Origin: an uncultured Muribaculaceae bacterium
GTDB taxonomy: Bacteria > Bacteroidota > Bacteroidia > Bacteroidales > Muribaculaceae
Direction: 5' to 3'
Assembly (NCBI GenBank): GCA_910587915.1
Contig: CAJUOB010000023.1
Location: 1-45,831 of the forward strand
Length of the DNA stretch: 45,831 bases
Both the position numbers and the translations under genes were made by a program. Positions 23,769-32,931 of this stretch are shown piece by piece (position 1 is the first letter of the stretch; every line of letters starts with the position of its first letter). A model generated the notes under the pieces. The model saw only the letters and a program-made list of their open reading frames with translations, made no database searches and was not told the DNA's origin.

Positions 23769-26447
23769 TCATCGGCCGAGGCCTTCGATTTTGTTTCGCA
23801 GATATTGGGTGAACTCGGTGTGCGCGAGTAGTTCGCCGATGGTGAGGTGCATGCGGTAGCGCCAGTAGTGGCGCGGATTGGCCGGCACGTTGATCTGCTC
23901 TTCCTCGGGCTTCTCGCGGCGCAGCTTGCCGTCGATGCTCAGCCAGTCCTGGAGCGGGAGTATGCACAGCATCGAGGGTGAAGCCAGGTGCAGGTCCACG
24001 ATGCGGTCGCACACCCATGGCTCGGCAAAGTAGGGTGCGGAACCCTGCTCATGGAGCACATCGTTGAAGAACTGCTGCGTTTTGGCGCGGTCTTCCTGCC
24101 ACCATTGGCGTATGCCGCCCATGTCGTGGGTCGAGGTAGTGCATACCGAGTAGTAGGGGTATGTCCATGTGTCGCCGAAAGGAGTGGACGGGTCCTTGGG
24201 CATGCGCTGTATCTCGAGCGACAGGATCTGGAGCTTGTGCATCACCGCAGGAACGCATGCGGGTATCATGCCGAGGTCCTCGGCGCACACGAGCATGTCG
24301 GTGGAGTCGATGAGCGGTGGCAGTTTCCACATGGCCTTGCCATACCAGAACTCGTTGTGGCGGTGATAGAAGAAGTCGTTGTAGAGGCGGTTGAAGCACC
24401 AGCGCTCGTAGTCGTTGAGAGAGCGGTATATATAGGTGTACTGGGCCGATATGCGCGGATGGTACTTGCCTTTCTCCACAGGGTCTTCAATGAAAAGCAC
24501 CTGGTCGATAAGGCCGAGAAGACCTTCGCACAACCGTGTGTTCTTGTCGCTTTTGGGCTGTGCGGCGAAGTAGTCGGCAACTTTGCGCTGGGTGTCGAAT
24601 TCGGCCTTGAGTTTATAGCGGCCTCCGCCTACCTTGCGGCAGAAGGTTTTGAGTGCTTCCGAGGTGTATGGACCGAAGAAATCTTCCACGAAGTAGTCCA
24701 TGATATAAGGAGTGGTCTGCAGGTCGGGATCGATCCAGAAATCGTAGTTATAGCGGAGCTCGCTCTCTGAGAACGGGAGCGCCGGATTGAAGTATCCCAG
24801 CAGGCCATGCACGGCGTCCATAGGTATCTGCCATATGCGGAAGAATCCGAGCACATGGTCGATGCGGTAGGCGTCGAAGTACTCCGCCATCTTGCGGAAG
24901 CGGGCTTTCCACCATGCGAATCCGTCCTTGCCCATCTCTTCCCAGTTATAGGTGGGGAATCCCCAGTTCTGTCCCAGAACAGAGAAGTCGTCGGGCGGTG
25001 CACCGGCCTGGCAGTCCATGTTGAAGAGTCGTGTATCGGTCCATGCGTCGGCGCTGGTGCGCGATATACCGATGGGTATATCGCCCTTGAGCGCTATGCC
25101 ATGGCTGTTGGCATAGTCGTGCACGCGGCGCATCTGGCGGTCGAGATGGTACTGGAGATAGTACACGTAGTCCATTTCGGCAGCTGCCTCGGAGCGAACT
25201 TTGTCGAGCACTTTGGTGCTGTAGTCGGCATATTTGCCCCACTTGGAGAAGTCGGGTGTGCCGAAGCGGTCGCGCAGAGTGCAGAACGCTGCGTAGGGTT
25301 CGAGCCAGTATGCATTCTTATCCATGAAGGCCTTGAAGTCGGCCGATGCGAGTGTGTTTTTGCCTTCCTGGGCGAAAATCTCGCGGAAATATTCTATCTT
25401 GGCATTGTTGGCGCGCTCGTAGTCGATCTGTGGCAGAGCGTTGAGCTCCTTGCGCAGATTGTCGTAGTATTCGCGTCGTTTGGCGTCCTTGAGGGTGCCG
25501 AGCTCTTCCAGGCGCAGATACATGGGGTGCAGCGCGAAGGTGGAGTTGGCATTGTAGGGGTAGGAGTCGGTCCAGGTGCCAGTCATTGTGGTATCGTTGA
25601 TAGGCAGAATCTGGATGAAGGTCTGGCCTGTGGCCACGGCCCAGTCGACCATCGGCATCAGGTCGAAGAAATCTCCCACGCCGAAATCGTCGTCGCTGCG
25701 GAGCGAGAACACCGGTATGGCTGTGCCTGCACCTTTCCAGGGTGTTGCTTCGGAGAGATAGCGCAAGCCGGCCACTACGGTAGCTCGGTCGGCGCGGGGT
25801 GTCACACCCAGGCGACGGTTGGCTCCACCTTCCCAGCTCACTACGCTGCCGTCGGCGGCTTTGAGAATCACGAACTTATATTCTGTAGCGGCGCTGAGCC
25901 CTGCGGCCGGTATGCATACTTTCCACACCGGGAAATCGGCGCTGCTCAGGCGCACGGCTTTGGCCGGGTCCCAGTTGCCGAGACTATCGGCGTTGCCGCT
26001 CACCGCGAGCACGCAGTCGGTAGGTACTGTCGGGGCCGCGATATGGAATACCACTGCATCGGCTGCCGGGAGTATGTGGCGGTGTCCGTCGGCTGTGTGC
26101 CGGAAAATGCACTCGGTGAAAGCCGAGGAGTAGAATGGCTTGTCGTAGGGCACTTCGTGCCAGCGGTCGTAGAGGTCGTATTCGTGTACTCCGGGTACTG
26201 GCTCGAACAGATGGCGGTCGCCCCATTCCAGTTTTTCATCGCCGTTCTCGTTTCGCACTATGTAGTGATAGCGGAATGGCGCAGTGCCGTCGGGGAGTTC
26301 TATCTCTCCTTGCCACAGGCGGTCGCCGGTCACTTCCAGTTTGAGCGCATCGGCATGGTTGCCGCCACCGAGCTGAGCTATGTCGGCGCTCACATAGAGC
26401 GCTTCGCCCCAGTTCGCACGGTATTCTATATGGAATATAAGTTTCAT
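23769..26447 (-). CDS. malQ: 4-alpha-glucanotransferase (GH77) with two N-terminal CBM20 domains
   Basis: An 892-residue amylomaltase. Residues 1-105 and about 125-235 are two starch-binding CBM20-like modules (the second with VSGNADSLGNWDPAKAVRL and FPVWKVCI). The GH77 domain starts near 245 (FSLRSDDDFGVGDFFDL) and holds the acceptor motif GDIPIGISRTSADAW and the catalytic region YFDAYRIDHVLGFFRIW, with later conserved EDLGMIP. It moves glucan segments between maltodextrins. Extra-long MalQ with CBM20 pairs resembles plant DPE2. No signal peptide, so it is cytoplasmic. Monocistronic by spacing and terminator. Confidence 0.95.
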   Translation of the reverse strand: MKLIFHIEYRANWGEALYVSADIAQLGGGNHADALKLEVTGDRLWQGEIELPDGTAPFRYHYIVRNENGDEKLEWGDRHLFEPVPGVHEYDLYDRWHEVPYDKPFYSSAFTECIFRHTADGHRHILPAADAVVFHIAAPTVPTDCVLAVSGNADSLGNWDPAKAVRLSSADFPVWKVCIPAAGLSAATEYKFVILKAADGSVVSWEGGANRRLGVTPRADRATVVAGLRYLSEATPWKGAGTAIPVFSLRSDDDFGVGDFFDLMPMVDWAVATGQTFIQILPINDTTMTGTWTDSYPYNANSTFALHPMYLRLEELGTLKDAKRREYYDNLRKELNALPQIDYERANNAKIEYFREIFAQEGKNTLASADFKAFMDKNAYWLEPYAAFCTLRDRFGTPDFSKWGKYADYSTKVLDKVRSEAAAEMDYVYYLQYHLDRQMRRVHDYANSHGIALKGDIPIGISRTSADAWTDTRLFNMDCQAGAPPDDFSVLGQNWGFPTYNWEEMGKDGFAWWKARFRKMAEYFDAYRIDHVLGFFRIWQIPMDAVHGLLGYFNPALPFSESELRYNYDFWIDPDLQTTPYIMDYFVEDFFGPYTSEALKTFCRKVGGGRYKLKAEFDTQRKVADYFAAQPKSDKNTRLCEGLLGLIDQVLFIEDPVEKGKYHPRISAQYTYIYRSLNDYERWCFNRLYNDFFYHRHNEFWYGKAMWKLPPLIDSTDMLVCAEDLGMIPACVPAVMHKLQILSLEIQRMPKDPSTPFGDTWTYPYYSVCTTSTHDMGGIRQWWQEDRAKTQQFFNDVLHEQGSAPYFAEPWVCDRIVDLHLASPSMLCILPLQDWLSIDGKLRREKPEEEQINVPANPRHYWRYRMHLTIGELLAHTEFTQYLRNKIEGLGR

Positions 26448-26501
26448 GGAAGAATATATACGGTATAAGTATGAATTTCTAAAATTTGCCTAATAGTGTA
26501 A

Positions 26502-26509
26502 CAAATGTA
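26502..26509 (-). promoter_or_regulatory. malQ -7 promoter element (TACATTTG)
   Basis: Exact TAnnTTTG on the minus strand, 54 nt before the malQ ATG. The rest of the 129-bp gap to lysA is AT-rich with no other signal. Confidence 0.6.
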
Positions 26510-26576
26510 GCTAAAATCTCGCTATCAGATAACTAATTAAGAAAATTTAGCAAAATATTCCATGCCTGTGCCGATT

Positions 26577-27722
26577 TTAGCGCAAGAGTGTTCCCGGAAG
26601 GTCGCGCATGTTGTAGCGGCTGGCCATGGTCTCGCCGTAAGCTCCGGCGCTGCGTATGGCAATGAGGTCGCCACGCTGTGTGGTGGGCAGTATTTCATCT
26701 TTTCCGAATACGTCGGCCGACTCGCACACAGGTCCTACCACGTCGTATGTGGCCATCTCGGCGGTGGGTGCGGCCGAGATGTTCTCTATCTTGTGGTGGG
26801 CTTCGTAGAGGGCGGGGCGTATGAGGTCGGACATGCCGGCGTCGATGATCACAAATTCGCGTTCGAGACCTTTCTTCACCAGCACAACCTTGGATATCAG
26901 CGAACCGCATTGCGCCACTATCGAGCGGCCGAGCTCGCAGCACACTATCTGTCCGGGCTCGACGTCGAGGTTGCCCAGTATAGTGTCGAAAAATCCCTTG
27001 AAATCGGCTATCGGGTTGGCGTCCGGCCTATCGTAGTCTATGCCGAGGCCTCCGCCTACGTTTATGAACTTGCACTCGATGCCGTTGTGTGCCAATTGCT
27101 TGGTTATGGCATTGATGCGCTCGCAAAGTATCCTGTAGGGCTCCATAGTGGTAATCTGCGATCCGATGTGGAAATGCAGCCCGATGAGGCGCAGGCTGGG
27201 GTGTGCCGTTACGGCTGCCACAGCCTTTTCCAGAAGTGTGATGTCGATGCCGAATTTATTCTCGGCCAGGCCGGTGGTGATGTAGTGGTGCGTGTGGGCG
27301 TCGATATGGGGATTGATTCTCAGGGCCACATTCGCAGTCTTGTTCTTCATAGCCGCTATACCGGCTATGATCTCGATTTCCTCTATCGACTCGATGTTGA
27401 AACATCCTATATTGTGGTCGATGGCCCGGGCGATCTCCTCGTCGGTCTTTCCAACGCCCGCATAGTATATGTACTTTGCAGGGAATCCGGCCTCGATGGC
27501 AGCATCGACTTCATTGCCGCTCACGCAGTCGGCACCGAACCCATGCGCGGCGACGATGCGCAGTATCTCGGGGTTTGTGTTGGCTTTTATGGCATATAGC
27601 ACCTTCACGGGGTGGCCGCTTATGCATCTTTCGATTTCAGCAAGAGTGGCTTCAAGCAGCCTCTTGTCGTAGTAATAGAACGGCGTTTTCACGCCTTCGA
27701 ATATTTTCAGGTCTACAACCAT
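26577..27722 (-). CDS. lysA: Diaminopimelate decarboxylase
   Basis: A 381-residue PLP enzyme of fold type III. The PLP lysine is in LYAIKANTNP, followed by HFHIGSQITT, the glycine loop VGGGLGIDYDRP, and the C-terminal GPVCESADVFG and AIRSAGAYG motifs, with the active-site Cys in CES. It decarboxylates meso-diaminopimelate to lysine, the final step of lysine synthesis. It is slightly shorter than the E. coli enzyme but complete. The upstream neighbour nrdJ has its own terminator, so this is a separate unit. Confidence 0.95.
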   Translation of the reverse strand: MVVDLKIFEGVKTPFYYYDKRLLEATLAEIERCISGHPVKVLYAIKANTNPEILRIVAAHGFGADCVSGNEVDAAIEAGFPAKYIYYAGVGKTDEEIARAIDHNIGCFNIESIEEIEIIAGIAAMKNKTANVALRINPHIDAHTHHYITTGLAENKFGIDITLLEKAVAAVTAHPSLRLIGLHFHIGSQITTMEPYRILCERINAITKQLAHNGIECKFINVGGGLGIDYDRPDANPIADFKGFFDTILGNLDVEPGQIVCCELGRSIVAQCGSLISKVVLVKKGLEREFVIIDAGMSDLIRPALYEAHHKIENISAAPTAEMATYDVVGPVCESADVFGKDEILPTTQRGDLIAIRSAGAYGETMASRYNMRDLPGTLLR

Positions 27723-27840
27723 AGTATAAGTAAAAATCTATTTTCGTCTCCATCCGTAACAGTTCTACCATATTACCGGATAAGAGCTATTTACCATTAA
27801 CAACGTCGCTCCCCGACCACTTATTTTAAAGGGCATGAAA

Positions 27841-27865
27841 AAAGGCCGGTAAAATGCCGGCCTTT
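27841..27865 (-). terminator. Terminator after nrdJ
   Basis: A 9-bp perfect stem (AAAGGCCGG at 27841-27849 with CCGGCCTTT at 27857-27865); on the minus strand a T-run (CCTTTTTTC) follows. Confidence 0.9.
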
Positions 27866-27891
27866 CATATTTTAATAGCTTTTGGCGGGGT

Positions 27892-30423
27892 TTAGCCGCA
27901 TTTGGAGGTGCCGCAGGCGGTGCATATGAGGCAGCCTTCCTGGTATACAAGGGTTTCCTGGCCGCAATTGGGGCAGCGCTGGCCTTTGGCTGTGGTGCCG
28001 TTGGGCAGGTATTTTTTGAGGGCACGCTCCACACCCATTTTCCATGTGTTGATGGACTGCGAGTCGAGTTCGAGACCTCCTACAAGTTTGAGCACCTGGT
28101 CGATAGGCATGCCGTAGCGGAGCACACCCGATATGAGCTTGGCATAGTTCCAGAATTCGGGCTTGAATTTGTCGCTGAGGCCTTCGATGGTGGTCTTGTG
28201 TCCGCGTTTGTTGATGAACTGGAAGTCGTAGCGCTTGTTGCCGTTTTCGTCGGTAGCCTTTATTATTTTGCCGTGGTTCACCGATTTAGGGATGAAGATG
28301 CCGTCTTCATCGTCGGCGAGACCTGTGAAGATCTCGTAGGGACGTCCGTCGACCAGGCCTACGAAAGCAATCCATTTCTCTTTGTTGTTCTGGAAGCGTA
28401 CGACGTCGGCTTCGAGCTCTATCGGGCGCTTGGCGAGGATAGGCTTGTGCTCGGCAGGTTCTTCTTTCTTCTTCTCGATGGCTACCAGAACGCCGGAGCG
28501 CGAGCCGTCGCGGTACACGGTGCAACCTTTGCAACCGGCATGCCATGCCTGGCGGTAGAGGCTTTCGACTGCTTCCACCGATATGTCGGCGGGAAGATTG
28601 ATGGTTACGGATATGCTGTGGTCCACCCATTTCTGGATTTTGCCCTGCATGGTCACTTTCTCGAGCCAGTCGATTTCGTTTGCTGTGGCGCCTGCGTAGG
28701 GCGACTCTGCCACCAGGGCGTCGAGCTCGGCCTGAGTGAAGTCGCGTCGGGGCTCTATGCCACGGGTGCGCATCCACTCGAGGAACTTTGGATGGTATAC
28801 TATGTACTCTTCGAAAGCATCGCCACTCTCATCCACATAGTCCACACGTGCCGAGGCATCGGCGGCATTTACTTTGCGGCGGCGCTTGTACACGGGCATG
28901 AACACGGGTTCGATACCGCTCGAAGTGCGTGTCATCAGGCTGGTAGTACCGGTGGGTGCTATTGTGAGACATGCGATGTTGCGTCGGCCTATGGTCTTCA
29001 TCCGCTCGTACATTTCGGGATCGGCCTCGGCAAGGCGCTGGATGTAGGGATTGGCGGCTTCGCGGGCAGCGTCGTATACTTCAAATGCTCCGCGTTCGGC
29101 GGCCATCTTCACCGATTCGCCGTAGGCAGCGAGAGCTACCGCACGGTGTACGCTCACCGAGAATTCTGTGGCTTCGGGTGTGCCGTAGCGCAGGCCCATG
29201 GCAGCGATCATGTCGCCTTCGGCTGTGGTGCCGAGACCTGTGCGGCGTCCGCGCAAAGTCTTGGTCTTGATTTTGAGCCAGAGGTTGCGTTCGGGGCCTT
29301 TCACTTCCTCGGGCTCGGGGTCGAGGTCGATTTTCTGGAGAATGGTGTCGATTTTCTCCATCTCGAGGTCGATGATGTCGTCGAGCAGTCGCTGCGACTT
29401 GGCTGTGACTTTGGCGAGTTTTTCGAAATTGAACTTGGCCTCGGGTGTGAAGGGATTTTCAACGAAGGAGTAGAGGTTGATTGCCAGCAGACGGCAGCTG
29501 TCGTAGGGGCACAGCGGTATTTCGCCGCAGGGATTGGTGGATATGGTTTCGAATCCGAGGTCGGCATAGCAATCGGGCACAGATTCACGGCGGATGGTAT
29601 CCCAGAATAGCACACCGGGTTCGGCCGATTTCCATGCGTTGGTCACAATCTTCTGCCAGAGGGCTGCGGCGTCGATTTCCTGAACGGTATCGGGGTTGTC
29701 GGAGTTTACCGGGAACTGCTGGCGGTAGGGCTCGCCGCTTTCGACAGAGCGCATGAAATCGTCGTCGATGCGCACGCTTACGTTAGCGCCGGTCACCTTG
29801 CCGGGAGTCATTTTGGCGTCGATGAATGCCTCGGAATCAGGGTGCTTGATGGATACTGTCATCATGAGTGCGCCACGGCGTCCGTCCTGCGCCACTTCGC
29901 GGGTGGAGTTGGAGTAGCGCTCCATGAAAGGTACAAGACCTGTCGATGTGAGCGCCGAGTTTTTCACCGGCGTGCCTTTGGGGCGCAGATGGCTGAGGTC
30001 GTGGCCCACGCCACCGCGACGCTTCATGAGCTGTACCTGCTCTTGATCGACACGGATGATGCCGCCGTAGCTGTCGGGCTTACCGTCGAGTCCGATCACA
30101 AAGCAATTCGACAGCGAGCCCACCTGGAAGTTGTTGCCAATACCGGCCATAGGGCTGCCCTGGGGCACCGAATAGCGGAAATCGCGCAGAAGTTCGTAGA
30201 TGTCGTCTTCCGACATTCCGGCAGGGTACTTGGCCTCGATTCGGGCGAGTTCGCGGGCGATGCGACGATGCATGTCGTCGGGGCTCTGTTCGTAGATGTT
30301 GCCGTAGGAGTCTTTAAGGGCGTATTTATTCACCCACACTTGCGCGGCAAGTTCATCGCCGTCGAAGTATTCGAGCGAGGCTTTGTAGGCCTCGTCGTAG
30401 CTGTATGTTTTAGCGTCTGACAT
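27892..30423 (-). CDS. nrdJ: Adenosylcobalamin-dependent ribonucleotide reductase (class II)
   Basis: An 843-residue enzyme reducing ribonucleotides with coenzyme B12. Conserved parts are VGSLSNCFV, KRRGGVGHDLSHLRPKGTPV, the radical/active-site stretch STNPCGEIPL, and APTGTTSLMTRTSSGIEP. The C-terminus carries a four-cysteine ribbon (CPNCG...CLICTACGTSKCG) typical of this NrdJ group. ATG 30423 (MSDAKTYSYDEAY) is used rather than the longer frame from 30471. I saw no cobalamin riboswitch upstream, only an 18-bp palindrome 8-25 bp before the start. It suits an anaerobe that takes up or makes B12. Confidence 0.96.
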   Translation of the reverse strand: MSDAKTYSYDEAYKASLEYFDGDELAAQVWVNKYALKDSYGNIYEQSPDDMHRRIARELARIEAKYPAGMSEDDIYELLRDFRYSVPQGSPMAGIGNNFQVGSLSNCFVIGLDGKPDSYGGIIRVDQEQVQLMKRRGGVGHDLSHLRPKGTPVKNSALTSTGLVPFMERYSNSTREVAQDGRRGALMMTVSIKHPDSEAFIDAKMTPGKVTGANVSVRIDDDFMRSVESGEPYRQQFPVNSDNPDTVQEIDAAALWQKIVTNAWKSAEPGVLFWDTIRRESVPDCYADLGFETISTNPCGEIPLCPYDSCRLLAINLYSFVENPFTPEAKFNFEKLAKVTAKSQRLLDDIIDLEMEKIDTILQKIDLDPEPEEVKGPERNLWLKIKTKTLRGRRTGLGTTAEGDMIAAMGLRYGTPEATEFSVSVHRAVALAAYGESVKMAAERGAFEVYDAAREAANPYIQRLAEADPEMYERMKTIGRRNIACLTIAPTGTTSLMTRTSSGIEPVFMPVYKRRRKVNAADASARVDYVDESGDAFEEYIVYHPKFLEWMRTRGIEPRRDFTQAELDALVAESPYAGATANEIDWLEKVTMQGKIQKWVDHSISVTINLPADISVEAVESLYRQAWHAGCKGCTVYRDGSRSGVLVAIEKKKEEPAEHKPILAKRPIELEADVVRFQNNKEKWIAFVGLVDGRPYEIFTGLADDEDGIFIPKSVNHGKIIKATDENGNKRYDFQFINKRGHKTTIEGLSDKFKPEFWNYAKLISGVLRYGMPIDQVLKLVGGLELDSQSINTWKMGVERALKKYLPNGTTAKGQRCPNCGQETLVYQEGCLICTACGTSKCG

Positions 30424-30430
30424 GGTCTTG

Positions 30431-30448
30431 GAATTTTGCGCAAAATTC
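30431..30448. promoter_or_regulatory. 18-bp perfect palindrome before nrdJ
   Basis: GAATTTTGCGCAAAATTC is a perfect palindrome ending 7 nt upstream of the nrdJ ATG. It could bind a dimeric repressor or act in the 5' leader. It does not match the NrdR box as I know it. Confidence 0.55.
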
Positions 30449-30550
30449 GACAAAAATCGCCGTCCGCGCAATATCTTACCTTAAAAAAATGCCTCAATGT
30501 TGATAAGTTGTCGAATTGATGGCTAAGTAAAAGAAGCCTATGGAGTTAAA

Positions 30551-30760
30551 GGAGTTTGCTTTGGAGAAGTTAAAGAAGTTGAAGGAGTTAAGGGAGTTAA
30601 GAGAAATGTGGTTTTGGGGAGTTTGCTTTGGGGGAGTTAAAGAAGTTGAAGGAGTTAAAGGAGTTAAGAGGAATGTGACTTTGGGCGTTAAAGGGAATGA
30701 TGCTGAGATTAGGATGGATATGCTAATGGCACAATCACATTTCTCTTAACTCCCTTAACT
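30551..30760. repeat. 67-bp tandem repeat with distant 25-bp inverted copy
   Basis: Two tandem copies (30551-30617, 30618-30684) of a purine-rich GGAGTTAAAG-type unit are followed by a perfect 25-bp inverted match: 30586-30610 pairs with 30736-30760. This fills the gap between the nrdJ start region and the response-regulator stop and could form a long hairpin. Purine-only units make a spurious ORF here (30540-30749). The rest of the gap (30449-30550) shows nothing clear. Confidence 0.88.
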
Positions 30761-30781
30761 TCTTTAACTTTATCAACTTTA

Positions 30782-31489
30782 TCAACTATTAGGCCCGCTT
30801 TCAGAACAGGACACAGCCAAGCGATATCCTATTCCCCGGAGATTAATGATAGTTATGGCAGGGTCGTGGCGGAGATGCCTGCGTAACTTGTGGATGAAGC
30901 CATGGAGAGAGTTGCGGTTGTAGTAGTCATCGTGTTTCCACACCAGTTCCATAAGGGTCGACGATTCTACAGTCTGGCCTATATGAGTGGCGAAGTATGC
31001 GAGAATCTTGGCTTCAATGTGTGTGAGCTCGACTGTTGTGTCGGCTATTGTTAGCTTGTTTGTTAATGTGTCGAATGTGTAGGCTCCTATCTCCAGCGGT
31101 TTCTCATATACTAAAGTATCCTTGCGGCGCCGTTTAAGCAGAGATGCTACGCGTACCGAAAGTTCACGCATCTTGAATGGTTTGCGCAGATAGTCGTTTG
31201 CTCCGATTTCGAATCCTTCCACGATGTCGTCGATTGCAGAGCGGGCTGTAAGAAATATAAGAGGCACATCGTTGTCGATGCTTCGTATTCGCTTTGCCAT
31301 CTCGAAGCCGTCCATGCGAGGCATCATCACGTCGGCGATTACGATGTCGGCACCCCTGCTGCGGAATCGTTCGAGACCTTCGATACCGTCGTGGGCTACG
31401 CATACATCAAGTCCTTCATCGGCGAGAGTTTCGGATATTATAGTGGCAAGTGTTGCTTCATCTTCCACCAGCAATACTTTATTTACCAT
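30782..31489 (-). CDS. OmpR-family response regulator
   Basis: A 235-residue regulator. The receiver domain (1-120) has the acidic pocket VEDE, the phospho-acceptor Asp53 in IADVMMPRMDG, the Thr switch in FLTARS and Lys in LRKPFKMRE. The C-terminal winged-helix domain (about 135-230) has the KLTIADTTVELTHIEAKIL and NSLHGFIHKLRRHL segments typical of OmpR/PhoB DNA-binding domains. ATG 31489 (MVNKVLLVEDE) overlaps the kinase gene by 11 bp. It is the second gene of the kinase-regulator operon and the prime candidate to bind the TAAGA array at 32886. Confidence 0.95.
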   Translation of the reverse strand: MVNKVLLVEDEATLATIISETLADEGLDVCVAHDGIEGLERFRSRGADIVIADVMMPRMDGFEMAKRIRSIDNDVPLIFLTARSAIDDIVEGFEIGANDYLRKPFKMRELSVRVASLLKRRRKDTLVYEKPLEIGAYTFDTLTNKLTIADTTVELTHIEAKILAYFATHIGQTVESSTLMELVWKHDDYYNRNSLHGFIHKLRRHLRHDPAITIINLRGIGYRLAVSCSESGPNS

Positions 31490-32834
31490 AGCGGATATTG
31501 AATGTTGAACCTTTCGAAAGTGTGGATTCGACACCGATGCTCCACCCATGGCGCTGCACGATTGAAAGGACATAGTATAGGCCTATGCCATAGCCCCGTA
31601 TATCGTGGCGGTTTCCGTAAGGCACTCTATAGAATTTGTTGAAAATATAAGGTATGGCTTTGGCCGGTATGCCGTTGCCATTGTCGGATATGCTTATACC
31701 GTTGATATTGGCGTCGATATCTATGCGCACTGTAGCGCCGGAATATTTTATGGCATTGTCGAGCAGATTGCTTACCACATTCCCGAAGTGCACCGGATCG
31801 CAGTCGAGAGTCAGGTCGGATGGTACGACGTTTACGATTATTGTCGTGTCCTTATTGGCTTTCATGGAGTGCACAGCCGCAATCTCATCGAGAAATGGTT
31901 TGAGGGATATGTTTTCGCGGTTTAAAGTGAAATTCTTTCTCCGCTCCATACTCATAGACAGTATGTTCTCTACAAGCTCGCTGAGTCGGGTCAGTTGCTC
32001 GAGTGCGAGCCGGAGATAGCGTTCGCGTTTTTCCGGATCGTGGTGCTTGCCGTAGTTAAGCAGGGTGTCGTTGGCGGAGTAGGCGGCTGCGATTGGCGTC
32101 TTGAGTTCGTGGGTCATGTTGTTTACAAAGTCCTCTTTCATCTCATCGATGGTCTTGAGTGTTAACACCGTACGTATGAGATACACGAACGCAAATGCCA
32201 ATGCGCCCATTATCAGTGCTGTAGTGGCAATTATTCCTCCGGTGCTGAATAGCAGGTCGCCGAGCGGATATGTGAGATATGCGCGGTATATCGGATTTTT
32301 ACCGGTGTAGAGAGAGTAGTCGAAATTCCACATGCCGCGGGTTGAGAATTGTGGCGTGGAATCGGCCGGGAGCACCACTGCATGGCTCGGGTGAAGGCCC
32401 ACGCGTCTCATCTCGGCCAGGAATATGCTGTCGAGCAGCTTGAAATTGGTCGTGTTGTCGCTCTGACGGGTCTGCATATGGAGATTGTAGGCCATGGTGG
32501 AGTTAAAGGCTTCAGCCAGGCCCATCAGCCGCTCGTTGTTACCGATGCTGTCGCTGTCGCCGGTGTGCTCGAAGGCAGGTATGGTGCGCCCGCTCGATGT
32601 GAGCCGGTGATTGATGTCGAAGACGACTTTGATGTTGCTGTCGGGATAGTTGTATTTCTCCTTCATACGCGTCAATATCTCCACAACATCAGCTTCGCCG
32701 AGACACTGCCTGGCGGTGACGAGGTACTGCTCTTTGACCGACCGGTAGAGTATGCCCAAAAAGAAGATATTGCCTGCGAAGAGTACTCCTATGATTGACA
32801 GAGTGACAATGGTGACGGTCTTGAAATTTTTCAT
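31479..32834 (-). CDS. Sensor histidine kinase
   Basis: A 451-residue membrane kinase: helix 1 about 7-29, a periplasmic sensor of about 165 residues (no recognised domain), helix 2 about 197-224, a HisKA domain with His242 in NNMTHELKTPIAA, and an HATPase domain with N-box NLLDNAIKYS, G1 DNGNGIPA and GYGIGLYYVLSIVQRHG. The periplasmic part holds several Ser/Thr and Asn-rich loops. ATG 32834 is preceded after 3 nt by an exact TAACTTTG element, so its mRNA is probably leaderless. It diverges from the TonB receptor-like gene. Confidence 0.95.
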   Translation of the reverse strand: MKNFKTVTIVTLSIIGVLFAGNIFFLGILYRSVKEQYLVTARQCLGEADVVEILTRMKEKYNYPDSNIKVVFDINHRLTSSGRTIPAFEHTGDSDSIGNNERLMGLAEAFNSTMAYNLHMQTRQSDNTTNFKLLDSIFLAEMRRVGLHPSHAVVLPADSTPQFSTRGMWNFDYSLYTGKNPIYRAYLTYPLGDLLFSTGGIIATTALIMGALAFAFVYLIRTVLTLKTIDEMKEDFVNNMTHELKTPIAAAYSANDTLLNYGKHHDPEKRERYLRLALEQLTRLSELVENILSMSMERRKNFTLNRENISLKPFLDEIAAVHSMKANKDTTIIVNVVPSDLTLDCDPVHFGNVVSNLLDNAIKYSGATVRIDIDANINGISISDNGNGIPAKAIPYIFNKFYRVPYGNRHDIRGYGIGLYYVLSIVQRHGWSIGVESTLSKGSTFNIRYGK

Positions 32835-32837
32835 ACC

Positions 32838-32845
32838 CAAAGTTA
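32838..32845 (-). promoter_or_regulatory. Sensor kinase -7 promoter element (TAACTTTG)
   Basis: Exact TAnnTTTG on the minus strand; only GGT lies between it and the ATG at 32834, so transcription should start at or near the ATG. Confidence 0.65.
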
Positions 32846-32885
32846 ACGCTTTGACTCTGGAATCGGATGGACCTTACCTCAAAAA

Positions 32886-32921
32886 TAAGAAAAAATAAGA
32901 CAGGATAAGACAATCTTAAGA
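32886..32921. promoter_or_regulatory. Phased TAAGA repeat array (candidate regulator operator)
   Basis: TAAGA occurs at 32886, 32896, 32906 and 32917, spaced 10, 10 and 11 bp, that is one helical turn apart. The array lies in the divergent region between the kinase and TonB receptor-like genes, upstream of the TACTTTTG at 32932-32939. Direct repeats with a helical-turn period are what OmpR/PhoB-type regulators bind. Confidence 0.7.
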
Positions 32922-32931
32922 CATGCGTGGA

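Noticed and set aside
23650..24018. N-terminal extension of hpt
   Set aside because: It crosses the hpt promoter element and the malQ terminator and is Arg/Pro/His-rich shadow sequence of malQ.
24807..26468. A 553-residue plus-strand open frame antisense to malQ
   Set aside because: No recognisable domain; malQ on the other strand has all GH77 motifs.
28198..29610. A 470-residue plus-strand open frame antisense to nrdJ
   Set aside because: Shadow frame; no start signal or family pattern.
30424..30540. Cobalamin riboswitch before nrdJ
   Set aside because: I found no B12-box-like sequence or room for the fold; only a short palindrome.
30540..30749. A 69-residue frame rich in Lys, Glu and Leu
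   Set aside because: It is encoded wholly by the 67-bp purine-rich repeats and has no independent support.
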